Below are positions 51,272-60,708 of a stretch of DNA of 64,000 nucleotides, one piece after another. Within the stretch, counting starts at the first letter, position 1, and each line of letters opens with the position of its first letter. The stretch lies in NCBI RefSeq assembly GCF_014650715.1, contig NZ_BMVM01000002.1, positions 496,001 to 560,000 of the forward strand, given 5' to 3'. The DNA is from Streptomyces bluensis. GTDB lineage: Bacteria; Actinomycetota; Actinomycetes; Streptomycetales; Streptomycetaceae. Both the position numbers and the translations under genes were made by a program. The notes under the pieces are model-generated. The model ran no database searches. It was not told the origin of the DNA and saw only the letters and a program-made list of their open reading frames with translations.

Positions 51272-52104
51272 CCACCACCTCCTCCCCCACCCCCGTCCTG
51301 CAGGCCCGCGGTCTGGTCAAGCGCTACGGCCACGTCACCGCCATCGACGGGGCCGACTTCGACCTCCTGCCCGGCGAGGTCCTCGCGGTCATCGGCGACA
51401 ACGGCGCCGGCAAGACCAGCCTCATCAAGGCCCTCACCGGGGCAGTGGTCCCCGACGCGGGCGACATACGCCTCAATGGCGAACCCATCACCTTCTCCGG
51501 CCCGCAGAGCGCACGCGCCCACGGCATCGAGACGGTCTACCAGGACCTCGCCGTCGCCGCCTCCATGGACATCGCCTCCAACATGTTCCTCGGCCGCGAA
51601 CTACGCCGCCCCGGAATCCTCGGCAGCGCCTTCCGCATGCTCGACAAGAAGCGCATGCGGAAGGAGGCCGCCGAGCACATGGCCGACCTGAAGATCGGCC
51701 TGCGCTCGCTGACCCAGTCGGTCGAGACCCTCTCCGGCGGACAGCGGCAGGCCGTCGCCGTCGCCCGCGCCGTCGCCTGGGCCCGCAGCGTCGTCGTCAT
51801 GGACGAACCCACCGCCGCCCTCGGCGTCAAGGAGTCCGGGCAGGTCCTCGACCTCATCCGCCGCGTCCGGGACAAGGGCATGCCGGTCGTCCTGATCAGC
51901 CACAACATGCCGCACGTCTTCGAGATCGCCGACCGGATCCACGTCCACCGCCTGGGCAAGCGCGCTGCTGTGATCAAGCCGTCGGACTACTCCATGGCGG
52001 AGGTCGTCGCCATCATGACCGGCGCGCTCAGCGTCGACGAGGCCGGAGGTACTGTCGTAGCGGATTCCGAGGCGGCGAAGGCCGCGGGAGTTCAGGCCAA
52101 CTGA
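51268..52104 (+). CDS. Sugar ABC transporter ATPase, single-domain
   Basis: ATP-binding subunit of the importer, 278 residues. Walker A G43-DNGAGKT50, signature LSGGQRQ, Walker B VVVMDEPTA and switch His in LISHNMPHV are all present. Ribose-type ATPases are usually double (about 500 aa); the single domain fits the fructose FrcA type. The 4-base ATGA overlap with the permease indicates tight coupling. Confidence 0.93.
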   Translation: MTTTSSPTPVLQARGLVKRYGHVTAIDGADFDLLPGEVLAVIGDNGAGKTSLIKALTGAVVPDAGDIRLNGEPITFSGPQSARAHGIETVYQDLAVAASMDIASNMFLGRELRRPGILGSAFRMLDKKRMRKEAAEHMADLKIGLRSLTQSVETLSGGQRQAVAVARAVAWARSVVVMDEPTAALGVKESGQVLDLIRRVRDKGMPVVLISHNMPHVFEIADRIHVHRLGKRAAVIKPSDYSMAEVVAIMTGALSVDEAGGTVVADSEAAKAAGVQAN

Positions 52105-52167
52105 AGCACTCACAGGGGCCGGCCGAGGCCGCGACCGGAACCGACGAGACAGGAGCCCGTTTCCTCC

Positions 52168-53190
52168 ATGGCAGCGAACCGCCGCCCGACCATGGCAGAC
52201 GTCGCCCGAGAAGTGGGCGTCAGCGCCAAGACCGTCTCCCGGGTGCTCAACGAGGACGGGTACGCCTCGGAACAGACCAGGGAACAGGTTCTCGCCGCCG
52301 TGGCCAAGCTCGGCTTCCAGCCGAACCTCATGGCACGCAACATCCGCGTCGGCGGCCCGGACACCACCATCGGACTGGTCATCCCCGACCTCGCCAACCC
52401 CTTCTTCGGAGCCGTTGCCCGCGGCATCGAGGACACCGTCCGCGAACGCGGACTGACCTTGCTCATGGGCTCCTCCGCGGATGACCCCGACCGCGAACGC
52501 GCGCTGACGGACAAGTTCCTCGCCCGGCGAGTCAGCATCCTGATCGTCGTGCCGTCCGTCGGCGCAGACCACTCCGACCTCAAATCGCACCGTACGGCGG
52601 GTCTGCCCATCGTTTTCCTGGACCGCCCGGGAGTCGGCCTGTCCACGGACAGCATCGTCAGCTCCAACCGTGCGGGGGCCCAGGACGGCGTCGCCCACCT
52701 GATCGCCCACGGCCACCGTCGCATCGGATTCGTCGGCGACCTGCCCGTCAAGCTCTACACCCGCCGCGAACGCCTCGCCGGATACCGCGCGGCCCTGCAA
52801 GAAGCCGACATCGCCTACGACCGCTCGCTCGTCGCCAACGCCCATGACCAGCCAGGCGCCGAGGCCGCGACCTCCCGACTCCTCGAACTGGCCGATCCCC
52901 CCACGGCCCTGTTCGCCGGCAACAACATCATGGCGCTCGGAATCGTCGCCGAACTCGCCCGCAGCAAGCGCAAGGACGTAGCCGTCGTCGCCTTCGACGA
53001 CGTCTCCCTCGCCGAAGCACTGGAGCCCGCCCTGACCGTCGTGGCCCAGGACCCCGAAGAAATCGGCCGCAGCGCCGCGGCCACCGCCCTGTCCCGCCTC
53101 GACGGCGACCGCTCACGGGCCCGCACCATCACTGTGCCCACCCGGCTGATCGTCCGAGGCTCGGGAGAGCAACCCGCGCCCACACCGTAG
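52168..53190 (+). CDS. LacI-family regulator, probable repressor of fructan/fructose genes
   Basis: 340-residue LacI regulator. HTH: TMADVAREVGVSAKTVSRVL; hinge with LMARNIRVGG; ligand domain with IGLVIPDLANPFFGAVARGI, RIGFVGDLPVKLYTRRERLA and VAVVAFDDVSLAEAL. Located 63 bp after the ATPase gene and probably co-transcribed. It is the natural binder of the twin operators at 44726 and 48983, whose CG-centred palindromes fit LacI proteins. Sugar effector unknown, probably fructose or a phosphate of it. Confidence 0.9.
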   Translation: MAANRRPTMADVAREVGVSAKTVSRVLNEDGYASEQTREQVLAAVAKLGFQPNLMARNIRVGGPDTTIGLVIPDLANPFFGAVARGIEDTVRERGLTLLMGSSADDPDRERALTDKFLARRVSILIVVPSVGADHSDLKSHRTAGLPIVFLDRPGVGLSTDSIVSSNRAGAQDGVAHLIAHGHRRIGFVGDLPVKLYTRRERLAGYRAALQEADIAYDRSLVANAHDQPGAEAATSRLLELADPPTALFAGNNIMALGIVAELARSKRKDVAVVAFDDVSLAEALEPALTVVAQDPEEIGRSAAATALSRLDGDRSRARTITVPTRLIVRGSGEQPAPTP

Positions 53191-54210
53191 CCAGCTTGCC
53201 CATGTCGGCCGACACCCCGGGATCACGCCCAGGCGTCCTCGCGGAGCCTACGGTAGCCGGGGGCGGGCGTGCCCTTCGGCATCCAGATCGGGAAGAGGTC
53301 TTCCACACCTGCACGGCCGGAGCCCTGGCCCAGAGCCGGCTCACTGTCCGCCACCACGCCTGGCTCGCTGCCGGGCCTCAGGGATCCTTCCTCGGACCCG
53401 GCAGGTCGAGAGCATTCACCTTCGCGGCCACGCTGCTGGAAGTCGTCCACCCGCGGATCAACCGCGGCGAGTGGGCCGCAGGTAAACGCCGAGCGCGTCG
53501 GCGGGGCGGGTTGCCCGCGCCTCGTCGGCGAGCAAGGGGAGGCGGGGCTAGGTGCTCATGTCTCCCCTCCCACAGATCCATCCCCACGTCGTCGACCGCT
53601 GCCGGCGACGGCCCCATGTCCTCCGGGTCGGCATCGAAGCACTGCACGGGGACGGCCCCATCCGCGGCCTGCCATGACATCCGCCAGTACTGCGTAATGG
53701 TCGCGCCATGGGTGCAGAACCGGTGTTCAAGCCGTGGCTGGGCCGGAAGCCGACCGGGAAAGCGCTCCGGTCCACCGCTTGAGCCGGATGGCCGACTGAA
53801 GGGTCAACGCGCCCGCATTGGCGTGCGGAATTTTCCGTCCGCACGCTCCGAGTGCCCCGCCGTGTACTCGAATCGAGCCTGCGAACCCGCGTTTCGTTTG
53901 ACTGGCAGTGGCTTGAGCAGGCAGCCGACGTACTCCGATGTGCAGTTTCCGCCTCCGCCATCAAACGCATCGGTGCCCGTCTTCATCGCTGCTGCGCAGC
54001 CGCGCGATCAGTTCCGCCAGCATCCGCGCCGCCTCGGGCGTCAAGGTTCAATGAACGGGAAGCCTGCGCGACCTCAGCGACTTCGCCAGCTACTCCAGGG
54101 TAGCCGGCGGCCAACAGGCCGAGGGGTTGCGGGTGCAGGCTGCCGGGCGGGTCCGGCGGCTCGTGAAGCAGGAGCCGTACACCCAGTTGCCGAGTTCGTC
54201 GCCCATGGCC
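53191..54210. other. Decayed region without intact gene
   Basis: Minus-strand scraps look like ends of former genes: VEDLFPIWMPKGTPAPGYRR and LREDAWA up to a stop at 53223, and TPEAARMLAELIARLRSSDE up to a stop near 53965. Neither has a start or recognised family. The rest (53680-53960) shows no coding trend. Confidence 0.45.
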
Positions 54211-55887
54211 TCACAGCCCGTGTTCGTTCATGAGGCGCATCAGGTTCCGCTTGCGTTTCTGGGCAGTGCGCAGGGCCGTGACGTACGCCGTGAACTCGTG
54301 TGACGTTCCCAGGCGACGGTGGCAGTCGCGGATGCGTAGCAGGAGGCTGACGATTTGCTCGTAGACCGTGTTGCCGGTCTGCTTGAGCAGCGGCTCGGCC
54401 AGGCGGAGGTAGACGCCGAGCGCGTCGGCGGAACGGTCGGCAGGTGCCTGGTCGGCGAGGGTGAGCCACTGCCGGTCGTCGGCGCCGGTTTCGGTGGATG
54501 CCTGCCAGGCGGCGTCGAAATCCTTGTCATCGAGCAGGGCGTCGACCAGGACGGGGCCGCTGTACCAGCCCTCTCGCCGTCGTTCCGCGTCGTCACGTAG
54601 CAGGGCAAGGGCTCCCCCACGCTCGGCCGGCCAGCAGTCCGCGGCCTGCGCGGCGGCGCGCAACTGCTGATAGGTGAGCCGGGTGCGGCGGGCACGGAAG
54701 TGGTCGCGGCGCACGGTGAGGGCATCCGTCAGACGGTCCGCCTGGGTGTAGAGGTCGCAGAGGTAGTCGACGAGAGCGGTGTCGACGGCGGCGAGGTCCC
54801 GGGTGTCCCGGATGCCGCGTTCCGCCCAGCGCAGGGCCTCTCCGGAGCGTTGGGCGGTGTCCAGCTCGCGGGCGATGACCAGATGCGTGTGGCCGTTCGA
54901 CGCGAGGTCGGCCGCGTGCACGGCGATCACCGCGTCGACATCGCCTCCCGCCTTGGCCAGACGCTCCATCAGGTACTTCTCCGCCCAGCCGCGACGGTTG
55001 CCCCGCCATGCCTCCACGGCCAGCTTCCGCAGGGCGGCCATTCCGTCTTCTCCGAGGACATCCTCGTAATCGAGGGGATCGATGTCGGTCAGGCCGTCGT
55101 CGAGGTCGCCGAGTGCATGGCCGACCAGCCAGCGCGCGAGTTCCTCGGGATCGGGGCGTGCTGCGCGGCACGCGTCGAGGTGTGCGTCGGCAAGGCCCGC
55201 ACCGATCTGGCTGAGCCAACCGTCCGAGTCGTCGACGCTCTCCACCGCCTCGGCCAGCAGCCGCATCGCCTCCGACGCCAGCGTGATCGCGTCAGCAGCC
55301 CGCCCCGAGCCGGTCAGCGCCCTGATCGAGGACACCGCCTGCCCGGCCTGGTCGGCGTAGGCGCGGGCATCTGCGTACTCGACGTACCCATACCGGGCGA
55401 AAGAGCCGACGTCGAACAGGTCGCGGATACCGGACCGGAGCGTGGCGAGGTCCCCGCGGACGCTTGCGGCCCGCAATTCCAGGCGCCGCCGCACCTGCCG
55501 GTCCTCGTCGATCTGTTCCCGCAGCAGAGCCAGCAACTCGTCCTTGGACAGGGCGGACAGCCACCGGTCGAGGCCCTGCGCACGCTCCTGGGCCGCCTCC
55601 CGCTGCCGTGGCAGGCTCTCCCGCTGGGCGAGCACCCTCAGGCCGAGGGCGACCAGGTGCTTGCAGAAGTTGCCCTCCAGGCCGTACGGACAGTCGCATG
55701 TGCCGGCCAGTCCTCCGGGCCCCTCCAGTGTCAGCTCGACCTCGTACCGCTCCGTGCCGTGAACGCTCGCGGTGACCCAGCCGTCACCTACCTCGACTCC
55801 GGACACCGCTTCCAGGTACCCGAGCGCGCGCTCGTAGGAACGGGCACCGGCCAGTGCCCTGAGGTTGGCCTCGGTGAGACTGCCCAT
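54211..55887 (-). CDS. SWIM zinc-finger family protein
   Basis: A 558-residue protein with a SWIM zinc finger near the N-terminus: C64-D-C66 ... C75-K-H77 in CDCPYGLEGNFCKHLVAL. The remainder is an alpha-helical, TPR-like repeat region (LVIARELDTAQRSGEALRWA, LTYQQLRAAAQAADCWPAER). This architecture occurs widely in actinobacteria with unknown function; the SWIM motif suggests nucleic acid or protein binding. Start ATG at 55887 is where homology begins; the frame extends 33 codons upstream. No partner gene is obvious. Confidence 0.87.
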   Translation of the reverse strand: MGSLTEANLRALAGARSYERALGYLEAVSGVEVGDGWVTASVHGTERYEVELTLEGPGGLAGTCDCPYGLEGNFCKHLVALGLRVLAQRESLPRQREAAQERAQGLDRWLSALSKDELLALLREQIDEDRQVRRRLELRAASVRGDLATLRSGIRDLFDVGSFARYGYVEYADARAYADQAGQAVSSIRALTGSGRAADAITLASEAMRLLAEAVESVDDSDGWLSQIGAGLADAHLDACRAARPDPEELARWLVGHALGDLDDGLTDIDPLDYEDVLGEDGMAALRKLAVEAWRGNRRGWAEKYLMERLAKAGGDVDAVIAVHAADLASNGHTHLVIARELDTAQRSGEALRWAERGIRDTRDLAAVDTALVDYLCDLYTQADRLTDALTVRRDHFRARRTRLTYQQLRAAAQAADCWPAERGGALALLRDDAERRREGWYSGPVLVDALLDDKDFDAAWQASTETGADDRQWLTLADQAPADRSADALGVYLRLAEPLLKQTGNTVYEQIVSLLLRIRDCHRRLGTSHEFTAYVTALRTAQKRKRNLMRLMNEHGL

Positions 55888-55930
55888 GGTTTCCGCCTGC
55901 TCCAGATTTTGCACGTGACAGCCCGCCAGC

Positions 55931-56400
55931 CTAGGGCTGCAAGGAGGTGCAGGTGCGACAGTTCGGCACTTCGACCGCCGATCCACAGCCGACCCACGAG
56001 GCCCCAGGTTCGTCGTCGAGGCCTTTCACGCGAGCCTCATCGCCGACGGCAGCGCCCGCGCCCCTCAGCCCGACGGCAACCGCCGCTTCCTCCGGCGTGG
56101 TTGGACCGCCACAGTCTCCGGTGACACCCCATTCCCTGTCTGTTCGTCGCGCAGTCGCGACCGCCGGCTCCGCCGCGGGCCTGTCCTTCTCGGTCTCCTC
56201 CCCCTCGCGCTCCTGCGCGTCGTCCTTCGGCGGCAGGTCGATCACAGGCTTGGGCGGCAGCCCTCCCCCCATACCGCCTCCGACTCCAGCGCCGAACGAT
56301 CGACATAGCCGTGCTCGACGTCACCGTAACCGTCACCACCGTCCGGCTCCGGTCCGGCAGCGGCATCGTCGCCCTGTGCGTGCGGACGCGGTCGGTACCG
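55931..56400 (-). pseudogene. Hypothetical protein or decayed gene
   Basis: On the minus strand GLPPKPVIDLPPKDDAQERE, then GEETEKDRPAAEPAVATARR, reads to a stop at 55931, and just upstream, in a frame shifted at a G-run (about 56266-56271), DGGDGYGDVEHGYVDRSALE with coding-like residues. A single-base slip in the G-run would join them as one acidic protein. No start codon and no known family; an intact short ORF (ATG at 56272) is the alternative. Confidence 0.3.
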
Positions 56401-56522
56401 TCAGGGGATCGGCCTCCTCAGCCTGCCGCTGCCCGGACCCGCGCCTGAGGGGTGGGCCCGGCTGGAGACCTGCCGGCACTGGGCATCCTGAGCCACGTAC
56501 CTCATGCCTCACCGTCTCTCCG
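56401..56522. other. Short noncoding stretch
   Basis: Nothing recognisable; it follows the DUF234-type gene stop on the minus strand. Confidence 0.35.
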
Positions 56523-57956
56523 CTATTGCCAGGCGCGGACCAGATCTTCAGGTCCCCAGTGGGCCGCAAGCGGCAGACTGCCGACGACACCGCTGCGGGA
56601 CACCGCGACCAGCGGGGTGTCCGGCCCGGCACCGGGCACCGCGAGTACGTCCCGGGCCAGGGCGTCGTATTCGCGCCGGCCGAACGGCTGGGACTCCAGC
56701 CACTTGATGGAGCCGACGAAGTGCACCGCGCCCGCCACGGGTTCACGGTCGGTGCCGACCAGGTCGATCTCGGGGTTGTTCTGCCGGTTCCACCAGCCGC
56801 CGACAGCCTCTGTCTCCGGCCATCGCTCGTCGGGCAACAGCCGCAGCAGCGACTCACGGATGAGCGGCTCGACCGCACGCCCCCGCCAGGCGGGCCAGGA
56901 ACGCTCGATGCGCTCAAGGGCAAGATCGCCCCGGCCGCGCTCGATGAGCGGGATGCCCCGCTGCAGGAAGGCCAACCAGAACCGGAGATACGGATCCGCG
57001 ATGCGGTAGCGCTTGTTCTTGGTGTCGGCCTTCGCGGACAGCGGCAGGTCGGCCGCCAGAACCCGCTTGGCCTGCAGGGTGTTCAGCAGCGGGGACAGCG
57101 TGCCCGATGGCAGGGCACCTGTTCCCCCGGCCTGTGCCGCGATGGTGGAGAAGGTCCGCTCTCCGCTGCCCACCGCCTCCAGAACCGCCCGCGAGTGCGA
57201 CGCCTCGGGGAACTCCCCCAGCAGCGACAGCTCGCCCGCCACCAGCAGCGGAGACAGCGGATTCGCCACCGCCTCACGTAGGAAGTCCGCCCGGCGCACC
57301 CCTGGCCGCCACGACTGGACGATTTCCGGAAAGCCTCCCGTGATCAGCAGCGCGTCCACCGCGTCCGCCGCATCCAGCCCGGTCATGGCCTGTACATCGC
57401 CCAGGTGCAGCGGCCGTACGGTCATCTTCGCCGCCCGCCCGAAGAACGGGCGGCCGTACGATTGCAGCGCCTCCATCACCGACATGTCGCTGCCGACCAG
57501 GATGAGCAGGACCGGCTTGGCGGACAGGTGACGGTCCCAGACGGTCTGCAGAGCCCCCTCGAACTCCGCGTCCTGCTCCACCAGCCACGGCACCTCGTCG
57601 ATCACCGCGATGCTCGGGGCGTCGTCCGGAACCGCGACGGCCAGTGAGCGCAGCGCCTGATTCCAATCCGAGGCCTGCAGCCCGGCCACCAGCTCCGCCC
57701 CCGGTAGGGCGGACTGGGCGAGCGCCCCGGTGAAGTCCGCCCGCTCGGCCACGGCGTTGCGGCCCCGGGTCGCCTGGAAGACCACGTACGGAACCCGGGA
57801 CCGGTCACAGAACTCCTGGACCAGGCGAGACTTCCCCACCCGGCGCCGCCCGGTCATGATGACGGCCCGCCCTCGGGTGGCGCCCTCGCCCTCGATCACC
57901 AGGTCCAGTTGTCGAGACAGCAGGTCCAGGTCAGCCGCCCTCCCTTTGAACTCCAC
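56523..57956 (-). CDS. DUF234-type AAA ATPase
   Basis: 477-residue ATPase of the archaeal-type ATPase/DUF234 group. Walker A is G36-RRRVGKS43, Walker B-like SIAVIDEVPWL, and sensor-like ILVGSDMSVME. The middle includes a winged-helix segment (FSTIAAQAGGTGALPSGTLS) and DPYLRFWLAFLQ, then a C-terminal DUF234 domain with ending EIDLVGTDREPVAGAVHFVG, nuclease-like. Function unknown; these proteins are often in variable or mobile regions. GTG at 57956 has GAGGGGG upstream. AT-rich promoter with inverted repeats lies upstream. Confidence 0.85.
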   Translation of the reverse strand: MEFKGRAADLDLLSRQLDLVIEGEGATRGRAVIMTGRRRVGKSRLVQEFCDRSRVPYVVFQATRGRNAVAERADFTGALAQSALPGAELVAGLQASDWNQALRSLAVAVPDDAPSIAVIDEVPWLVEQDAEFEGALQTVWDRHLSAKPVLLILVGSDMSVMEALQSYGRPFFGRAAKMTVRPLHLGDVQAMTGLDAADAVDALLITGGFPEIVQSWRPGVRRADFLREAVANPLSPLLVAGELSLLGEFPEASHSRAVLEAVGSGERTFSTIAAQAGGTGALPSGTLSPLLNTLQAKRVLAADLPLSAKADTKNKRYRIADPYLRFWLAFLQRGIPLIERGRGDLALERIERSWPAWRGRAVEPLIRESLLRLLPDERWPETEAVGGWWNRQNNPEIDLVGTDREPVAGAVHFVGSIKWLESQPFGRREYDALARDVLAVPGAGPDTPLVAVSRSGVVGSLPLAAHWGPEDLVRAWQ

Positions 57957-58417
57957 AGGCGACCCCCTCTCGACCGAAACTTAGTTTCGATATTACGTAG
58001 ATTGAATCTAACTTAGACGATAGCTCGCTTCGGGTGCCGCGTGTGCCATCACGGACTCGCCGGAAGCACAGACGAGTGCGCCCACACCATTTCAGGCTTG
58101 GACAGATGGGCCGACATCGGTCCCACCAGAGAATCCCGCAGGTCACAGCCGGCGGCCCGGCACGACCAGCCCTCGCTTGCGGCTCCTGCGGGAAACCTGC
58201 GGTCAATTGCCGCCGACCTACCGATTCACCCGGACAACCGTCTCGATCACCAGCTGCCCGTCCCCACCCAGCGGTCGTCCCTCTGCCCATGCTCCGAGTC
58301 CCCCGCCGGGGACTCGAACCTGCGCAGCACTCGCTCGGCACCCCGTCCGACGAGCCAAGTCCCCCCGCCCGCCAAGCGCTTGCCCTGCCCGGGTGAACCC
58401 CCAGGTCAAAGCCACAA
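57957..58417. other. Intergenic region with AT-rich promoter zone
   Basis: No gene supported. The AT-rich 57975-58015 segment carries CGAAAC-TTA-GTTTCG (57975-57989) and TAGAT-TGA-ATCTA (57998-58010), both inverted repeats just upstream of the DUF234-type gene. The remainder to 58417 holds nothing recognised. Confidence 0.5.
57975..58010. promoter_or_regulatory. Two inverted repeats before DUF234-type gene
   Basis: CGAAAC/GTTTCG with a 3-base gap and TAGAT/ATCTA with a 3-base gap, 9 bp apart. They lie 19-54 bp before the GTG and so sit over the probable promoter. Confidence 0.4.
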
Positions 58418-58837
58418 AAGCAGACGAGTCGGGCTGTACGCCGGGTTCTGTTCCGAGGGGTTCTCGCGAACCCCTCGGTGACGGCCATCCATCTAGGGCC
58501 GGCGTTGCCGCCGGCCTCGTGCGGTCTACCCGCGGACTCGGGCGGGCAGCCCTCGAACGTCCGCGCAGAGCGCTTCTTACGGCGCTCCTCTTGACCTTGC
58601 TCCGGGTGGGGTTTACCGAGCTGCCCAGGTCACCCTGGGCACTGGTGGTCTCTTACACCACCGTTTCACCCTTACCGAGAGCCGGAGCTCTCGGCGGTTT
58701 GCTTTCTGTGGCACTGTCCCGCGGGTCACCCCGGGTGGCCGTTAGCCATCACCCTGCCCTGTGGAGCCCGGACGTTCCTCGGGAAGCACCCCGTCAGGGG
58801 GACTCCACGCGGCCGTCCGCCCGGCTCGTCTGCCGTG
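58417..58837 (-). ncRNA. rnpB: RNase P RNA (M1 RNA)
   Basis: Ribozyme that matures the 5' ends of tRNAs. Minus-strand RNA contains the bacterial conserved segments GAGGAACGTCCGGGCTCCA (CR-I), GGTAAGGGTGAAACGGTGG then TGTAAGAGACCACC, AGGTCAAGAGG-type region, AGATGGATGGCCG, and ACAGAACCCGGCGTACAGC (CR-V side). Helix P1 pairs GCAGACGAGCCGGGC (5' end) with GCCCGACTCGTCTGC (3' end, finishing near 58420). TTTT follows the 3' end. TAGCAT (58844-58849) is a fitting -10, placing the 5' end near 58837. The 5' end overlaps the tail of the EamA gene. Confidence 0.93.
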
Positions 58838-59726
58838 TCGACCATGCTACCCGGCGTGGGCCCCGTCTCGGTCCGGCTGCCGCCGTGGCCAGGAACGAGC
58901 CCGCCAGGATGAGGGCGAAGGAGACGAGTACGGCTGCCGTGAGCTGTTCGCCCAGGAACACGGCGCCTGCCGCGACCGCCACCGCCGGGTTGACGTACGT
59001 GAAGACGGTGGAACGGGTCGGGCCCACTTCGCGGATCAGTTCCAGGAAGACGACGAAGGCCAGTGCCGTGCAGATCACGCCCAGGCCGAGGAGGGAAGCC
59101 AGGACCGAGGGCGTGGGCATCGATGTCGGCCACGTCGCCGCTGCCGCGGGGGCGTAGACCAAGGCCGCCAGGGCGAGGCAGGGCGCGATCAGCTGGAGTG
59201 TGGGGACCTGCTTCAGGTGGCGGACGATGATCAGCGGGGCCGTGGCGTAGCCCAGGACCGTGACCCCCACCTCCGCCAGGGAGCGCGCGTCGCCGCCGGT
59301 GAGGTGCGGGGCGGTGAGGACCGCTACTCCGGCCAGGCCCAGGGCCAGCCCCACCATCCGGCGTGCGCCCAGCCTCTCCGTGTCGCCGAAGAAGCGGGCG
59401 AGGACGACTCCGACGATGGGTACGCCCGCTATCAGCAGCCCCGCTGTTGAGCTGGAGAGGTGGCGTTCGGCGTCGGTCAGGGTCCACCAGGGGCCGATGA
59501 TCTCGATGACGGAGAAGGCGAGCATGGGGCGCCAGTGGGTGCGCACGGTCCGGGCCAGTCCGCCTTGGCGTACGGCGAAGGGGAGCAGGAGGGCCGCTCC
59601 CAGCGCGCAGCGCGTGAACACCACCATCGACGGCGATACGGCGTCCACCGCCACTTTGATCATCAGGTAGGGGATGCCCCAGAGGACTCCCATCAGGGAG
59701 AACAGGAGCCAGCCTCGTACAGTCAT
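58794..59726 (-). CDS. EamA/DMT-family transporter
   Basis: Ten-helix drug/metabolite transporter, 310 residues, with the two EamA repeats (N-terminal LMGVLWGIPYLMIKVAVDAV; second half ICTALAFVVFLELIREVGPT, PAVAVAAGAVFLGEQLTAAV). The C-terminal hydrophilic tail of about 25 residues runs past the rnpB transcription start by 43 bp. ATG at 59726. Substrate unknown. The AraC gene lies 82 bp upstream on the same strand, a common pairing with exporters. Confidence 0.9.
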   Translation of the reverse strand: MTVRGWLLFSLMGVLWGIPYLMIKVAVDAVSPSMVVFTRCALGAALLLPFAVRQGGLARTVRTHWRPMLAFSVIEIIGPWWTLTDAERHLSSSTAGLLIAGVPIVGVVLARFFGDTERLGARRMVGLALGLAGVAVLTAPHLTGGDARSLAEVGVTVLGYATAPLIIVRHLKQVPTLQLIAPCLALAALVYAPAAAATWPTSMPTPSVLASLLGLGVICTALAFVVFLELIREVGPTRSTVFTYVNPAVAVAAGAVFLGEQLTAAVLVSFALILAGSFLATAAAGPRRGPRRVAWSTRQTSRADGRVESP

Positions 59727-59807
59727 ACGGTGAGTTTCGGACGCGGGGGCGTCTGCGTCTTGAACGCTGTTGCGCCCCCCAGCCCCCGGCCCCCAGCCAC
59801 GCCGCCC

Positions 59808-60638
59808 CTACGGCTTCGAGGACACCCCCTTGCGGTACGCCGCCGGTGTCACCCCCAGCACCCGCCTGAACCATCTCGTCATGTGCGCCTGGTCCGCGAA
59901 GCCCACCTGCCCGGCCACCTCCGCGGGGCGTCCGCCCGCCTCCAGCAGGCCGCGGGCCCGTGTGACCCGGTACTGGGCGAGCCAGGCGTACGGGGGCATC
60001 CCCGTCGTCGTACGGAAGGCGCGCAGGAGCTGGTAGCGGGACAGGCCCAGGTCGGCGGCGAGGGCAGCGAGGGAGGGCGGGGCGAGGAGTTCGTCGGCGA
60101 GGCGGTCGCGTACGGCGCGGGCGATGGTGCCCGCTCCGGGGATCGTGTCCGGGGCGGGGCGGGCCGTGGAGTGGCGGCGGGCGAGGGCGGTGAGCAGCCA
60201 GGGGAGACGGGATTCCGTCTCCAACGGGTCGGGGCAGGCGCTGAGTTCGGCGTGCGTGGTGCGCAGGGCCGCGGACAGTTCGGGGTCGTCGATGAGGGGG
60301 TCGCGGAAGTGGGGGATGCCGGTGAGCGTGCCGTCGGCCAGGAGGGACGGGGCCGGGTACAGGGCGCGGTACGCGTAACCGTGCGGGTCGGAGATGCCGG
60401 TGTGCGCCTCGCCGGGAGCCAGGACGACGATCGCGCCCGGGCCCGCGTGGACGCCGCCGCCCCGGTAGTCGATGAAGGACGCGCCTGTCGTACAGATGCC
60501 CACGCTGAACTCGTCGTGCGCGTGCGGGGCGTAACGGTGGCGGGCGAAGCGGGCGGTCAGCAGGTCGAGGGGGCCGCCGTCGCGGCCGAGGGTGGCCCGG
60601 GTCCAACTCGACGAGAGGGCCTGCTCGCGTCCGCTCAC
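59808..60638 (-). CDS. AraC-family transcriptional regulator
   Basis: 276 residues: N-terminal cupin-like ligand domain (RYAPHAHDEFSVGICTTGAS) and C-terminal double HTH (PSLAALAADLGLSRYQLLRA; PAEVAGQVGFADQAHMTRWF; ending VLGVTPAAYR). GTG at 60638 with AAGGAG upstream. The pairing with an EamA transporter suggests control of it. Confidence 0.9.
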   Translation of the reverse strand: MSGREQALSSSWTRATLGRDGGPLDLLTARFARHRYAPHAHDEFSVGICTTGASFIDYRGGGVHAGPGAIVVLAPGEAHTGISDPHGYAYRALYPAPSLLADGTLTGIPHFRDPLIDDPELSAALRTTHAELSACPDPLETESRLPWLLTALARRHSTARPAPDTIPGAGTIARAVRDRLADELLAPPSLAALAADLGLSRYQLLRAFRTTTGMPPYAWLAQYRVTRARGLLEAGGRPAEVAGQVGFADQAHMTRWFRRVLGVTPAAYRKGVSSKP

Positions 60639-60708
60639 CTCGCGCTCCTTCCTTCGCCGGTTCCTCCACCGGCCGGCCCAGGCTACGCCCGGCGGTTTGG
60701 AGTGAGGC

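Noticed and set aside
58290-58345. tRNA-like T-arm: minus strand GGTTCGAGTCCCC
   Set aside because: The T-stem does not pair and no anticodon or acceptor stem can be folded around it; a chance match.
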